24,961 nt of DNA. Source: JAAYPI01 sp036734385 (lineage in GTDB: Bacteria > Bacteroidota > Bacteroidia > Bacteroidales > Paludibacteraceae). The notes beneath the pieces are model-generated. The model worked only from the letters and a program-made list of their open reading frames with translations. It did not search any database and was not told the origin of the DNA. This document shows positions 1-7,183 of this stretch, one piece after another (position 1 is the stretch's first letter; each line of letters opens with the position of its first letter). Location of the stretch: contig DAIMYQ010000023.1 of the NCBI GenBank assembly GCA_036734385.1, positions 1 through 24,961 on the forward strand, given 5' to 3'. A program made the translations under genes and the position numbers.

Positions 1-169
1 GATTATAAATAGACCATTGTAATTTGCCTGCTTTGTTAGAAAAATATTTCGGACTAAGAATGAGTTGCTTTTTGAATAATAGAAAAGCAGCCACCAGCCC
101 AGTAGAGTTTTAGTGTTTTGAAGACAAACAAACCATTACCAACAATTTTAACCGGTTTGCTAACTCAGT

Positions 170-1204
170 TCAAAGCACAGTCATTTCCCCACGCATATTT
201 ATACCTAATTGTTGTTTCACATCGTCGGGCGAAACATATTCACCCAACAGGTACATTAATTTGGTAACAATGGCTTCGGTGGTACAGTCGAAAGCACTTA
301 TCACTCCTAATTGTAGCAAATTCAAACTGGTTTCGTAGCGTCCCATTTCCACCGAACCGGTACTGCACTGGGTTTTATTTACTATCAGAATGCCACGCCC
401 TATTGCCTCTTTCAACAAATCGGACAGCCACGTCCATCGTGGAGCATTTCCGGCTCCGAAACTCTCTAACACAACCGCCTTCAAATTGTCAATATGAAGT
501 ATGGCGTGCACCGTCTGTTCGGTTATTCCCGGAAACAACTTCAAAATAACGACGTGCTGATCAATTCTTGTTCGAACTCGAAGACGAGTTTCTGCCTCAG
601 GATAATGAATATATGAACGGAAATATTTGATATGTACACCGGCTTTGGCAAGTGGCGGATAATTGTATGAATTGAAGGCATTGAAATGTTCGGCATTTTT
701 CTTCGTCGTACGATTTCCCCGAAACAGGTTGTCTTCGAAAAAAATACATACTTCAGGCACTATAGGGCGTCCGTTTTCTTTTGCCGAAGCTATTTCGATA
801 GCCGTCAGTAAATTTTCTTTGGCATCCGACCGCATCATTCCGATAGGCAACTGAGCACCTGTAAAAATTACCGGTTTAGAAAGATTCTCGAGCATAAAAC
901 TCAGTGCCGAAGCGGAATATGCCATTGTATCGGTACCGTGAAGCACCACAAATCCGTCAAATTCTTCGTAATTTTCCTGAATGGCTCGTACAATGCGTTT
1001 CCAAACAAGAGGTTGTACATCGGAAGAATCGATAAGTGGCAAAAAAGGAATACTTTTAATGCGGATACCGGAATGTTTTAGTTCGGGCATATAATTTTGC
1101 AAACGGTCAAAATCAATAGGACGTAACGCACCCGTAGCCGGATCCTCAGACATACTGATGGTTCCACCGGTAAAAAGTAACAACACCGAACTTTCTTTTT
1201 CCAC
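170..1204 (-). CDS. ansA: Type I L-asparaginase (cytoplasmic AnsA family)
   Basis: Hydrolyses L-asparagine to aspartate and ammonia, probably in the cytoplasm because no signal peptide is visible. The N-terminal TGGTI carries the nucleophilic Thr, LHGTDTMAYSASALSFML holds the second Thr-Asp catalytic pair, and GNRTTKKNAEHF and the C-terminal MRGEMT match E. coli AnsA closely; the length (344 aa from this start) also fits the family. No ATG precedes the TGGTI motif. The longest frame would start with a TTG at 1249, but a promoter -7 box (TATCTTTG, 1229-1236) lies inside that extension, so I prefer the GTG at 1204; a GTG at 1186 is also possible. It stands alone and is transcribed away from the nitrogen-assimilation block, whose asnB makes the asparagine this enzyme can break down. 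The function is secure and the exact start is not. Confidence 0.93.
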   Translation of the reverse strand: MEKESSVLLLFTGGTISMSEDPATGALRPIDFDRLQNYMPELKHSGIRIKSIPFLPLIDSSDVQPLVWKRIVRAIQENYEEFDGFVVLHGTDTMAYSASALSFMLENLSKPVIFTGAQLPIGMMRSDAKENLLTAIEIASAKENGRPIVPEVCIFFEDNLFRGNRTTKKNAEHFNAFNSYNYPPLAKAGVHIKYFRSYIHYPEAETRLRVRTRIDQHVVILKLFPGITEQTVHAILHIDNLKAVVLESFGAGNAPRWTWLSDLLKEAIGRGILIVNKTQCSTGSVEMGRYETSLNLLQLGVISAFDCTTEAIVTKLMYLLGEYVSPDDVKQQLGINMRGEMTVL

Positions 1205-1228
1205 AACAATTTTATGAAGGATTTTACA

Positions 1229-1236
1229 CAAAGATA
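1229..1236 (-). promoter_or_regulatory. Candidate -7 promoter box for ansA
   Basis: Read on the minus strand this is TATCTTTG, a full match to the Bacteroidetes -7 consensus TAnnTTTG. A TTTG -33 element at the usual 19-21 nt spacing is not evident; the nearest upstream TTTG is only 10 nt away. If used, transcription would begin near 1222, which favours translation from the GTG at 1204. Confidence 0.4.
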
Positions 1237-1539
1237 GTGTAAAAGTCAAATAAAATATGGCAGTAAAACAATATGAATTTCAATATTTTTTCTGATTGAG
1301 CCTATAAACTCGTATAAAGCCACAATTGACAAAGTGCTACAGGCAGCTTTGGATCAAAGTTTTATGGATGTGAGATTTTTCTTATCAAGATAGTATTATA
1401 CAACTCTCCCACTACCCCAACCTTCGGTTATAGCTCATTATAAAAAAATAAGGCTCAGTTTTAGGTTCAATAACATCTTTTTGAACTAAACCACAAAAAT
1501 CGTAGTAAGAAATTAACAATTAAACAAATCGTAAAAATA

Positions 1540-1580
1540 TCAATTTGAAAGCACAAACAACATATTTGCTTTCAAATTGA
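1540..1580. promoter_or_regulatory. Perfect inverted repeat, candidate operator for the porin-glnK-amtB group
   Basis: The arms TCAATTTGAAAGCA (1540-1553) and TGCTTTCAAATTGA (1567-1580) are exact reverse complements separated by 13 nt. The core is TTTGAAAG-N17-CTTTCAAA (1544-1576), which recurs with the same 17-nt spacing upstream of gltB at 7184-7216. No T-tract follows, so it is not an intrinsic terminator. It lies about 240 bp before the porin start, which fits a DNA binding site better than a translational hairpin. The binding protein is unknown. Confidence 0.5.
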
Positions 1581-1607
1581 CACAATTGCATTTATTATTG
1601 TTATCAC

Positions 1608-1640
1608 TTTGAAAGCTTAAAACATTTTTATCTATCTTTT
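1608..1640 (+). promoter_or_regulatory. Weak candidate promoter for the porin-glnK-amtB group
   Basis: TTTG (1608-1611), a 21-nt spacer, then TATCTTTT (1633-1640), one base off the TAnnTTTG box. The -33 element sits in an extra TTTGAAAG half-site (1608-1615), the same octamer as in the inverted repeat just upstream. It would give a leader of about 170 nt. The match is imperfect and other promoters in this AT-rich stretch are possible. Confidence 0.3.
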
Positions 1641-1816
1641 TGCTTTGTTTTATTAAAATTTGCTATCATTTTGCATACTTTTACATCGTATTACAAAGCA
1701 TAATGATACTACGACATAAAACATTAATTATTAACAAAAAAACAATCTTTCTCTCTGTCGTTGGCAAATCATTTTAATACGAATATAAATATTTATTAAT
1801 TTAAAAAAATGAAGTT

Positions 1817-2658
1817 ATGAAAAAAATGAAGTTTTTAGCAATCTGTGCGATTGCATTATTCTCATCGACAAGTGTTATGGCACAATTCTCTACAGGTGCC
1901 GACGTAGTAAGCTCTTATGTATGGCGTGGTATTCCTCAAGAAGGGACAGGCGGAACNNNNNNNNNNNNNNNNNNNNNNNNNNNNNNNNNNNNNNNNNNNN
2001 NNNNNNNNNNNNNNNNNNNNNNNNNNNNNNNNNNNNNNNNNNNNNNNNNNNNNNNNACGTAGTAAGCTCTTATGTATGGCGTGGTATTCCTCAAGAAGGG
2101 ACAGGCGGAACTCCGTGTATTCAGCCATATTTATCTTATGCAGTTAGTGGTTTCACTATCGGGTCTTGGGCATCAAGCAGTTTCACCGGTAATGTAAAAG
2201 AGGTTGATTTGTATGCTTCTTATGCTATTACCCCATTCTTAGCAGTAACTCTTACCGATTACTACTACAATTTTGGTGTTCAGCCTAATTACTTTAAATA
2301 CGATGCCGGCGAAACCGGTCATGTATTTGAAGGATCATTAGCCTATACAGGTTCGGCATTTAGTGCATCAATCAATACAATGTTTGCAGGTGCCGATAAA
2401 AAAGCAGATGGAGATAATGCATATTCAACATATGCTGAAGTAGGTTACCAGATTTCTCCTATTGCAAAGGTATTTGTAGGAGCGTCTTTATTGGAAAGTG
2501 CAACCTATGGAAACGATGGATTTGCAGTCACTAACATAGGATTAAAGGTTAGCAAAACGATTCAGATTACAGACAAATTCGGTCTTCCTGTTTACGGAAT
2601 AGCCGGTGCAAATCCTGAATCCGGAAATGTATTCTTTGTCGCAGGATTGACATTATAA
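1817..2658 (+). CDS. TorF-like putative porin, outer-membrane beta-barrel (interrupted by an assembly gap)
   Basis: Predicted outer-membrane protein. A signal peptide with cleavage after SVMA (residue 22) precedes SSYVWRGIPQ and alternating hydrophobic/polar strands (for example IQPYLSYAVSGFTIGSWASS), ending with the hydrophobic C-terminus FFVAGLTL typical of barrels. It resembles the TorF/gcw_chp family, members of which are often found beside P-II and ammonium-channel genes, as here (glnK starts 50 bp downstream). As deposited the frame is broken by 100 Ns (1957-2056), but the 55 bp on both sides are identical. Deleting 1957-2111 gives one uninterrupted 228-residue protein in the same frame, so I treat the two halves as a single intact gene. 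The function is inferred: it may let small nitrogen compounds cross the outer membrane, but the substrate is unknown. The start ATG is at 1817; an ATG at 1809 runs into a stop after three codons. Confidence 0.82.
1902..2111. other. Scaffold gap (100 N) flanked by an identical 55-bp contig-end overlap
   Basis: Bases 1902-1956 and 2057-2111 are identical over 55 bp and border exactly 100 Ns (1957-2056). A padded gap with an exact odd-length overlap is what unmerged de Bruijn-graph contig ends with k=55 look like. Collapsing to one copy (removing 155 bp) rejoins the porin reading frame. This is not a biological repeat. Confidence 0.93.
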
Positions 2659-2708
2659 GAATAATTAGCACCATTAAGAGTATTAATCACATTTAAAAAT
2701 AAAACAAA

Positions 2709-3068
2709 ATGAAGAAAATTGAAGCAATTGTTCGCAAGTCAAAATTTGAAGACGTAAAACAAGCCTTATCTGACGTGGGCATTGAATGGTTTTCGTACTG
2801 GGACATTACCGGTTTAGGAAAATCGACAGAAGAACAGGTTATTAGAGGACAAGTATTTAAATCTGGTTACATTCAACGTCGAATGATATCCATCGTTGTT
2901 CGCGATGTCAATCTCGACAAAACGGTAAAAGCAATTTTAAAATCTGCTTACACAGGGGAACAAGGTGACGGTAAGATATTTGTTGCGGACATACAGGAAA
3001 CATACCGCATTCGAACCGGCGAAACAGGACCTGAAGCCCTTTATAACAAAGACCAACAACCGGAATAA
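2709..3068 (+). CDS. glnK: P-II nitrogen regulatory protein (GlnK/GlnB type)
   Basis: Small trimeric signal protein (119 aa) that senses ATP/ADP and usually 2-oxoglutarate and controls partners such as AmtB. The P-II fold is clear: MKKIEAIVRKSKFEDVKQAL at the N-terminus, the nucleotide-site motif TGEQGDGK (82-89) and the C-terminal RIRTGE (100-105). The T-loop is unusual. Aligned with E. coli GlnB it is one residue shorter, the RGAEY segment containing uridylylated Tyr51 reads RGQVF (Phe50), and Gln39, which contacts Mg/2-oxoglutarate in canonical proteins, is replaced (GKSTEE). Uridylylation at the normal site is therefore not possible, and effector response may differ. It lies 50 bp after the porin and 30 bp before amtB, the standard glnK-amtB pairing, so I use glnK over glnB. 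GlnK-type plugging of AmtB is inferred from this linkage. Confidence 0.92.
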   Translation: MKKIEAIVRKSKFEDVKQALSDVGIEWFSYWDITGLGKSTEEQVIRGQVFKSGYIQRRMISIVVRDVNLDKTVKAILKSAYTGEQGDGKIFVADIQETYRIRTGETGPEALYNKDQQPE

Positions 3069-3098
3069 ATCTAAGTTTAACATCTAATAAGAATAGAA

Positions 3099-4466
3099 AT
3101 GAAAAAGTATATTATATCCATATTAACCTTATTAACACTGTTCAGTTCAACAGTGTCTGCTCAAGCAACCGCAGCAGTTGCACCAACCGTGGATTCGGGA
3201 GATACAGCGTGGATGATTGTCGCTATAGCACTTGTATTACTCATGACAATGCCCGGATTAGCTCTTTTTTACGGAGGACTTGTCCGTCGCAAAAACGTTT
3301 TGAACGTATTTATGCAATGTTTTATGATTGTAGCGGTAATTAGTATTGAATGGGTCATTTGTGGTTACAGTTTATCCTTTGGAAGTTCAAAAGGATTTTT
3401 GGCACCGTTTATAGGAGGTTTCGACTGGGCATTTTTGCAAAACATCAACCTTGGCGACCTAAGTCCTTACTTTATTTCACATTCACAAACAGCACTGGAT
3501 GGATCTACTGTCGGAACTATTCCTCACATTGTATTCATTATGTTTCAATGTATGTTTGCGGTAATTACACCGGCTTTAATTATTGGTGCATTTGCTGAAA
3601 GAATCAAATTCAAAGGATTTTTGATTTTTACCATTTTGTGGTCATTGTTGGTTTATAATCCGGTAGCTCACTGGGTGTGGTCAGCAGACGGATGGTTATT
3701 TAAATTGGGAGCTTTAGACTTTGCAGGAGGTACTGTTGTTCATATAAACGCAGGTATTGCAGCTATTGTGACAGCCGTTATGCTAGGCAAACGTCGCGAC
3801 TATAAAGGTCATGCTATTCCTGCTCACAATATTACATACGTTGTTATGGGTGCTGGATTACTTTGGTTCGGTTGGTTCGGCTTCAATGCCGGAAGCGGAT
3901 TAGCTGCCGACGGATTGGCAGGAAACGCCTTTATGGTTACTCACATAGCAGCAGCTACAGCAGCTCTTACATGGGCATTAATTGATTGGTTTGTTGACAA
4001 ACGTCCTACTATTGTTGGTATAAGCACCGGTGCCGTTGCAGGATTAGTTGCCATTACACCTGCCGCAGGATTTGTTGGTGTAACCGGAGCATTAATTATC
4101 GGCGTAGTTGTTTCGCTTATATGTTACGGTATGGTGGCATTCATAAAACCAAAATTAGGTTACGACGATTCTTTGGATGCATTTGGCGTACACGGCATTG
4201 GTGGTATCATTGGAGCTATTTTAACAGGAGTATTGGCTACACCTGCTATTCAATCAGCTTACAGCGGTGCGGCTTACGGAAACTGGCATCAATTATTGGT
4301 ACAACTGATAGCTGTTGGGGCTACAATTTTATACTCAGGTATCGGAACCATTATTCTGTTCAAGGTTACTGATAAAATATTCGGATTAAGAGCTTCCGAC
4401 AAACAAGAAGCCATTGGTTTGGACGAAACGCAACACGGAGAAACAGCTTATACCAAGTTCGATTAG
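3099..4466 (+). CDS. amtB: Ammonium transporter AmtB
   Basis: Inner-membrane Amt/Rh channel (455 aa) that conducts ammonium/ammonia into the cytoplasm. A cleavable signal peptide (about residues 1-21, ending VSA) precedes the membrane domain, as in E. coli AmtB. Family signatures are present: GLALFYGGLVRRKNVLN, the ALDFAGGTVVHINAG segment with Asp207 and pore His215, WFGFNAGSG, and DAFGVHGIGG with the second pore His365. The two histidines are 150 residues apart, exactly as in E. coli (168 and 318). The cytoplasmic tail after about residue 430 is the expected P-II docking region. The gene follows glnK by 30 bp and ends 38 bp before a strong terminator, so the porin, glnK and amtB likely form one transcription unit induced by nitrogen limitation (inferred). 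Confidence 0.96.
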   Translation: MKKYIISILTLLTLFSSTVSAQATAAVAPTVDSGDTAWMIVAIALVLLMTMPGLALFYGGLVRRKNVLNVFMQCFMIVAVISIEWVICGYSLSFGSSKGFLAPFIGGFDWAFLQNINLGDLSPYFISHSQTALDGSTVGTIPHIVFIMFQCMFAVITPALIIGAFAERIKFKGFLIFTILWSLLVYNPVAHWVWSADGWLFKLGALDFAGGTVVHINAGIAAIVTAVMLGKRRDYKGHAIPAHNITYVVMGAGLLWFGWFGFNAGSGLAADGLAGNAFMVTHIAAATAALTWALIDWFVDKRPTIVGISTGAVAGLVAITPAAGFVGVTGALIIGVVVSLICYGMVAFIKPKLGYDDSLDAFGVHGIGGIIGAILTGVLATPAIQSAYSGAAYGNWHQLLVQLIAVGATILYSGIGTIILFKVTDKIFGLRASDKQEAIGLDETQHGETAYTKFD

Positions 4467-4504
4467 TAGTTTTCTGTAAAATTTCTACTGGCCAGCTTGA
4501 CTCG

Positions 4505-4535
4505 GACAGGTCATTTTACGATGACCTGTCTTTTT
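4505..4535 (+). terminator. Rho-independent terminator after amtB
   Basis: A perfect 10-bp stem, GACAGGTCAT (4505-4514) with ATGACCTGTC (4521-4530), a six-base loop, then TTTTT (4531-4535). It separates the porin-glnK-amtB unit from glnN. Confidence 0.92.
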
Positions 4536-4704
4536 CGAAATCTCAAGTAAGATTGTAATATTGCACTAAAATAACACAGCATTACTATCTTTCACGAATT
4601 TGATTTAGAAATTTTATAACCCATGTTTTAAAAGTAATTACAGAATTTTCACAATTGGAAAACAAATAAAAGTATCATTTTAAAATTATTATTATTGTTA
4701 TTGT

Positions 4705-4733
4705 TTTGATTTATAATTAAAAAACTAATTTTG
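4705..4733 (+). promoter_or_regulatory. Predicted promoter of glnN
   Basis: TTTG (4705-4708) and TAATTTTG (4726-4733) match the Bacteroidetes -33 and -7 elements, with a 17-nt spacer slightly shorter than the usual 19-21. The start of transcription would fall near 4738-4741. Confidence 0.5.
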
Positions 4734-4740
4734 CTTTTAT

Positions 4741-4773
4741 TTTGAAATTTCATTATTTATTTATTTTTACAAA
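4741..4773. promoter_or_regulatory. Degenerate candidate operator upstream of glnN
   Basis: TTTGAAAT (4741-4748), 17 nt, then TTTACAAA (4766-4773): 7/8 and 6/8 matches to the half-sites of the element found at 1544-1576 and 7184-7216, at the same spacing. It sits at the predicted transcription start, a position expected for a repressor site. In such AT-rich DNA a chance match is quite possible. Confidence 0.25.
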
Positions 4774-4895
4774 TATAGAAATCAGCATTTAAATATATCA
4801 TTTTCATTATTTTTGTAATGGTTTGATGTCAGAATGTTGGAGTAATTTTCTCCTCACAAGAATTAAGATAAAAAAACCTTTTTAAAATTAAAAAT

Positions 4896-7091
4896 ATGTC
4901 ATCATTAAGATTTAAAGCAGTAGAAGAGGCTTTTAAGAAAAAAGCCCTTGCAGTAACTCCTCCTTCCAAGTTTGCCTCAGATTATTACGGTAAATATGTG
5001 TTCAACGGTGTTGCTATGGAAAAATATCTTTCAAAAGACACCTTGAAAGCAGTTAAAAATGTCATCAACAAAGGGGCAACTCTTGATTTAGCTGTGGCTA
5101 ATCAGGTAGCAGTTGGCATGAAACTTTGGGCAACTGAGTTGGGTGCAACTCATTATACACACTGGTTTCAACCATTAACTGATGGTACCGCTGAAAAGCA
5201 CGATTCCTTTATCGATTATGCAGGAGCTCCGGGTGAATCTATTATTGAAGATTTTTCAGGAAAGTTATTGGCACAACAAGAACCTGATGCATCTTCTTTT
5301 CCAAGTGGGGGTATCAGAAGCACCTTCGAAGCACGTGGTTATACAGCATGGGATCCTTCTTCACCTGCATTTGTAGTAGATGATTGCTTGGTTATCCCTA
5401 CCATCTTTATTTCCTATACAGGTGAATCACTCGACCTAAAAGCTCCTCTTTTAAAGGCATTGAATTCTGTAGATAAAGCGGCAGTTGCTGTTTGTCAGAT
5501 GTTTGATCCAAATGTCAAGAAAGTATTTGCTTACTTGGGTTGGGAACAAGAATACTTTCTTGTTGATGAAGGCTTGTATGCTACTCGTCCCGACTTATTA
5601 TTAACAGGACGTACTCTACTCGGACACGAATCTGCGAAAAATCAACAATTGGATGACCATTATTTTGGGGCAGTTCCTAGCCGCGTAGCTGCTTACATGA
5701 AAGATATTGAATTTGAAGCATATAAATACGGTATTCCTGCTAAAACTCGCCACAACGAAGTAGCACCAAACCAATTTGAATTGGCTCCTATATTCGGAGA
5801 ATGCAACTTGGCTGTTGACCAAAACTTATTGATGATGTCCATCATGAAACGTGTTGCTCGTCGTCATGGTTTCCGTTTGCTATTGCACGAAAAGCCATTT
5901 GCAGGCATTAACGGTTCAGGAAAACACAACAACTGGTCTCTTGGAACAGATACCGGCGTAGGTTTGTTTACTCCAGGAAAAACTCCGGAAGAAAATCTTT
6001 TGTTTGTTACTTTCTTGGTTAACACATTATTAGCTGTTTATAAAAACAATGCTCTATTGAAAGCATCCATTATGACGGCTCAAAATGCTCACCGTCTTGG
6101 TGCAAACGAAGCTCCTCCTGCTATTATTTCAGCATTTATCGGAACACAGCTGACTAGTATTTTGGATAAATTAGAAAATAGCACAAGTGAAGAAGCCATT
6201 ATTATGGATGACAAAAAGAAACTTCACCTAGGTATTGCTCGTATTCCCGAAGTATTTCTCGATAACACTGACCGTAACCGTACTTCTCCATTTGCTTTCA
6301 CCGGAAACCGTTTCGAATTCCGTGCAGTAGGTTCATCAGCTAACTGTTCGTCTGCTATGGCAGCATTGAATACAGCTGTTGCAGCTCAATTGACAGAATT
6401 TAAGGCAGAAGTTGATGCAAAAATGGCGAAAGGATTAAGCAAAGAAAAAGCTATCTTTGATGTTATAAAATCATACATTAAAGCATCTAAAGCTATTCGT
6501 TTTGACGGCAATGGTTACAGCGAAGAATGGAAAGCAGAAGCCGCAAAACGTGGGTTAAATTGCGAAACCAGTGTTCCTGAAATATTTAAATCATACACAA
6601 CAGCTGAAAGCATCAAATTATTTACCTCAATGGGCGTAATGACCGAAAAAGAATTACACGCTCGTAACGAAGTAAAATGGGAAACATATACCAAGAAGAT
6701 TCAGATTGAAGGACGTGTATTGGGCGATTTAGCAATCAATCATATCATTCCGATTGCAACTCGTTACCAAAGTTTCTTGTTAGATAATGTTTCGAAAATC
6801 AATAATGTATTTTCCGGAGAAAAAGCTCAAAAATTAGGCAAGTTGGATGCTGAGTTGATTGTTGAAATCGGCGAACATATTGCTAACATAAAAAAGGCTG
6901 TTGATGAATTGGTTGACACTCGTCGCAAGGCAAATAAAATTGAAGACGAATACGAAAAAGCATTGGCATACCACGATAAAGTATTACCTTATTTCGATAT
7001 TATCCGTTCGAATGCAGATGCATTAGAATTAATCGTTGATGACGAGATGTGGACATTACCTAAATACAGAGAATTACTCTTTATCAGATAA
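4896..7091 (+). CDS. glnN: Type III glutamine synthetase (GlnN)
   Basis: Makes glutamine from glutamate, ammonia and ATP in the cytoplasm; the entry step of ammonia assimilation. At 731 aa it has the large size of the GSIII class first studied in Bacteroides fragilis, far longer than GSI/GSII (about 450 aa or less). GSIII features include the N-terminal GATHYTHWFQPLTDGTAEKH block, the active-site strand RHNEVAPNQFELAPIF starting at Arg285, the nucleotide/ammonia-site motif GSGKHNNWS (340-348), and NRFEFRAVGSSANC. A C-terminal helical region rich in charged residues follows (about 580-731). GSIII enzymes are not known to be adenylylated as GSI is, so control is likely transcriptional or by direct binding. 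It has its own promoter and leader, and 142 bp separate it from gltB, its glutamate-forming partner. Confidence 0.97.
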   Translation: MSSLRFKAVEEAFKKKALAVTPPSKFASDYYGKYVFNGVAMEKYLSKDTLKAVKNVINKGATLDLAVANQVAVGMKLWATELGATHYTHWFQPLTDGTAEKHDSFIDYAGAPGESIIEDFSGKLLAQQEPDASSFPSGGIRSTFEARGYTAWDPSSPAFVVDDCLVIPTIFISYTGESLDLKAPLLKALNSVDKAAVAVCQMFDPNVKKVFAYLGWEQEYFLVDEGLYATRPDLLLTGRTLLGHESAKNQQLDDHYFGAVPSRVAAYMKDIEFEAYKYGIPAKTRHNEVAPNQFELAPIFGECNLAVDQNLLMMSIMKRVARRHGFRLLLHEKPFAGINGSGKHNNWSLGTDTGVGLFTPGKTPEENLLFVTFLVNTLLAVYKNNALLKASIMTAQNAHRLGANEAPPAIISAFIGTQLTSILDKLENSTSEEAIIMDDKKKLHLGIARIPEVFLDNTDRNRTSPFAFTGNRFEFRAVGSSANCSSAMAALNTAVAAQLTEFKAEVDAKMAKGLSKEKAIFDVIKSYIKASKAIRFDGNGYSEEWKAEAAKRGLNCETSVPEIFKSYTTAESIKLFTSMGVMTEKELHARNEVKWETYTKKIQIEGRVLGDLAINHIIPIATRYQSFLLDNVSKINNVFSGEKAQKLGKLDAELIVEIGEHIANIKKAVDELVDTRRKANKIEDEYEKALAYHDKVLPYFDIIRSNADALELIVDDEMWTLPKYRELLFIR

Positions 7092-7124
7092 GTTAGACAT
7101 TTTATATACATATCTTTTTAACTT

Positions 7125-7163
7125 AATAGTGGGAAACTTTTCAAAAAGAGTGTTCCCACTATT
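7125..7163 (+). other. Stem-loop between glnN and gltB without a clear U-tract
   Basis: The arms AATAGTGGGAA (7125-7135) and TTCCCACTATT (7153-7163) are perfectly complementary. The 17-nt interior can pair further (ACTTTT with AAAAGAGT, one bulge), giving a long hairpin. The next bases are CTGCACAA, so it lacks the U-run of an intrinsic terminator. It could mark the 3' end of the glnN transcript after processing, or act in the gltB leader. Confidence 0.55.
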
Positions 7164-7183
7164 CTGCACAATAAAACCAAGGT

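Larger units (their letters stand above)
1250..1816. other. Long AT-rich intergenic region between divergent ansA and the porin gene
   Basis: No supported gene lies here; the longest open stretches are about 35 codons with no plausible start. It holds a perfect 14-bp inverted repeat (1540-1580), an isolated half-site TTTGAAAG (1608-1615), an imperfect 11-bp inverted repeat with one T-T mismatch (1664-1674 with 1698-1708), and a short imperfect hairpin (about 1458-1491). The length and density of symmetric elements suggest a regulatory region for the downstream porin-glnK-amtB genes. Confidence 0.6.
4536..4895. other. AT-rich leader/promoter region upstream of glnN
   Basis: No gene is visible in this stretch. 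It contains a good Bacteroidetes promoter (4705-4733) and, right after it, a degenerate form of the TTTGAAAG-N17-CTTTCAAA element (4741-4773). The remainder is low-complexity A/T sequence with no strong hairpin. The implied glnN leader is about 155 nt. Confidence 0.6.

Noticed and set aside
1..169. Possible partial gene on the minus strand running off the left edge (open frames with hydrophobic residues)
   Set aside because: Only about 30-40 codons, no convincing start or ribosome site, and two minus-strand frames are open at once, which argues against a specific coding signal. The plus strand is closed in all three frames.
1295..1393. Open stretch of about 32 codons (translation includes SYKATIDKVLQAALDQ) as a gene remnant
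   Set aside because: No start codon, a stop directly upstream in frame, and no family I recognise; such lengths occur by chance. It could be a decayed gene end but I cannot support it.
1661..1676. Sigma-54 type promoter (TTGCTA-N5-TTGCAT) upstream of the porin gene
   Set aside because: The -12 half fits but the nearly invariant GG of the -24 element is absent; a second candidate at 1761 (TTGGCA) has no proper -12.
1902..2111. Direct 55-bp repeat around the first gap as a biological tandem repeat or phase-variation element in a surface protein
   Set aside because: The repeat length is identical to that at the purL gap, both enclose exactly 100 Ns, and collapse restores the frames; artefact explains everything.
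7125..7163. Intrinsic terminator between glnN and gltB
   Set aside because: Stem is good but the following bases are CTGCACAA on the plus strand, with no U-run; listed as an unassigned hairpin.
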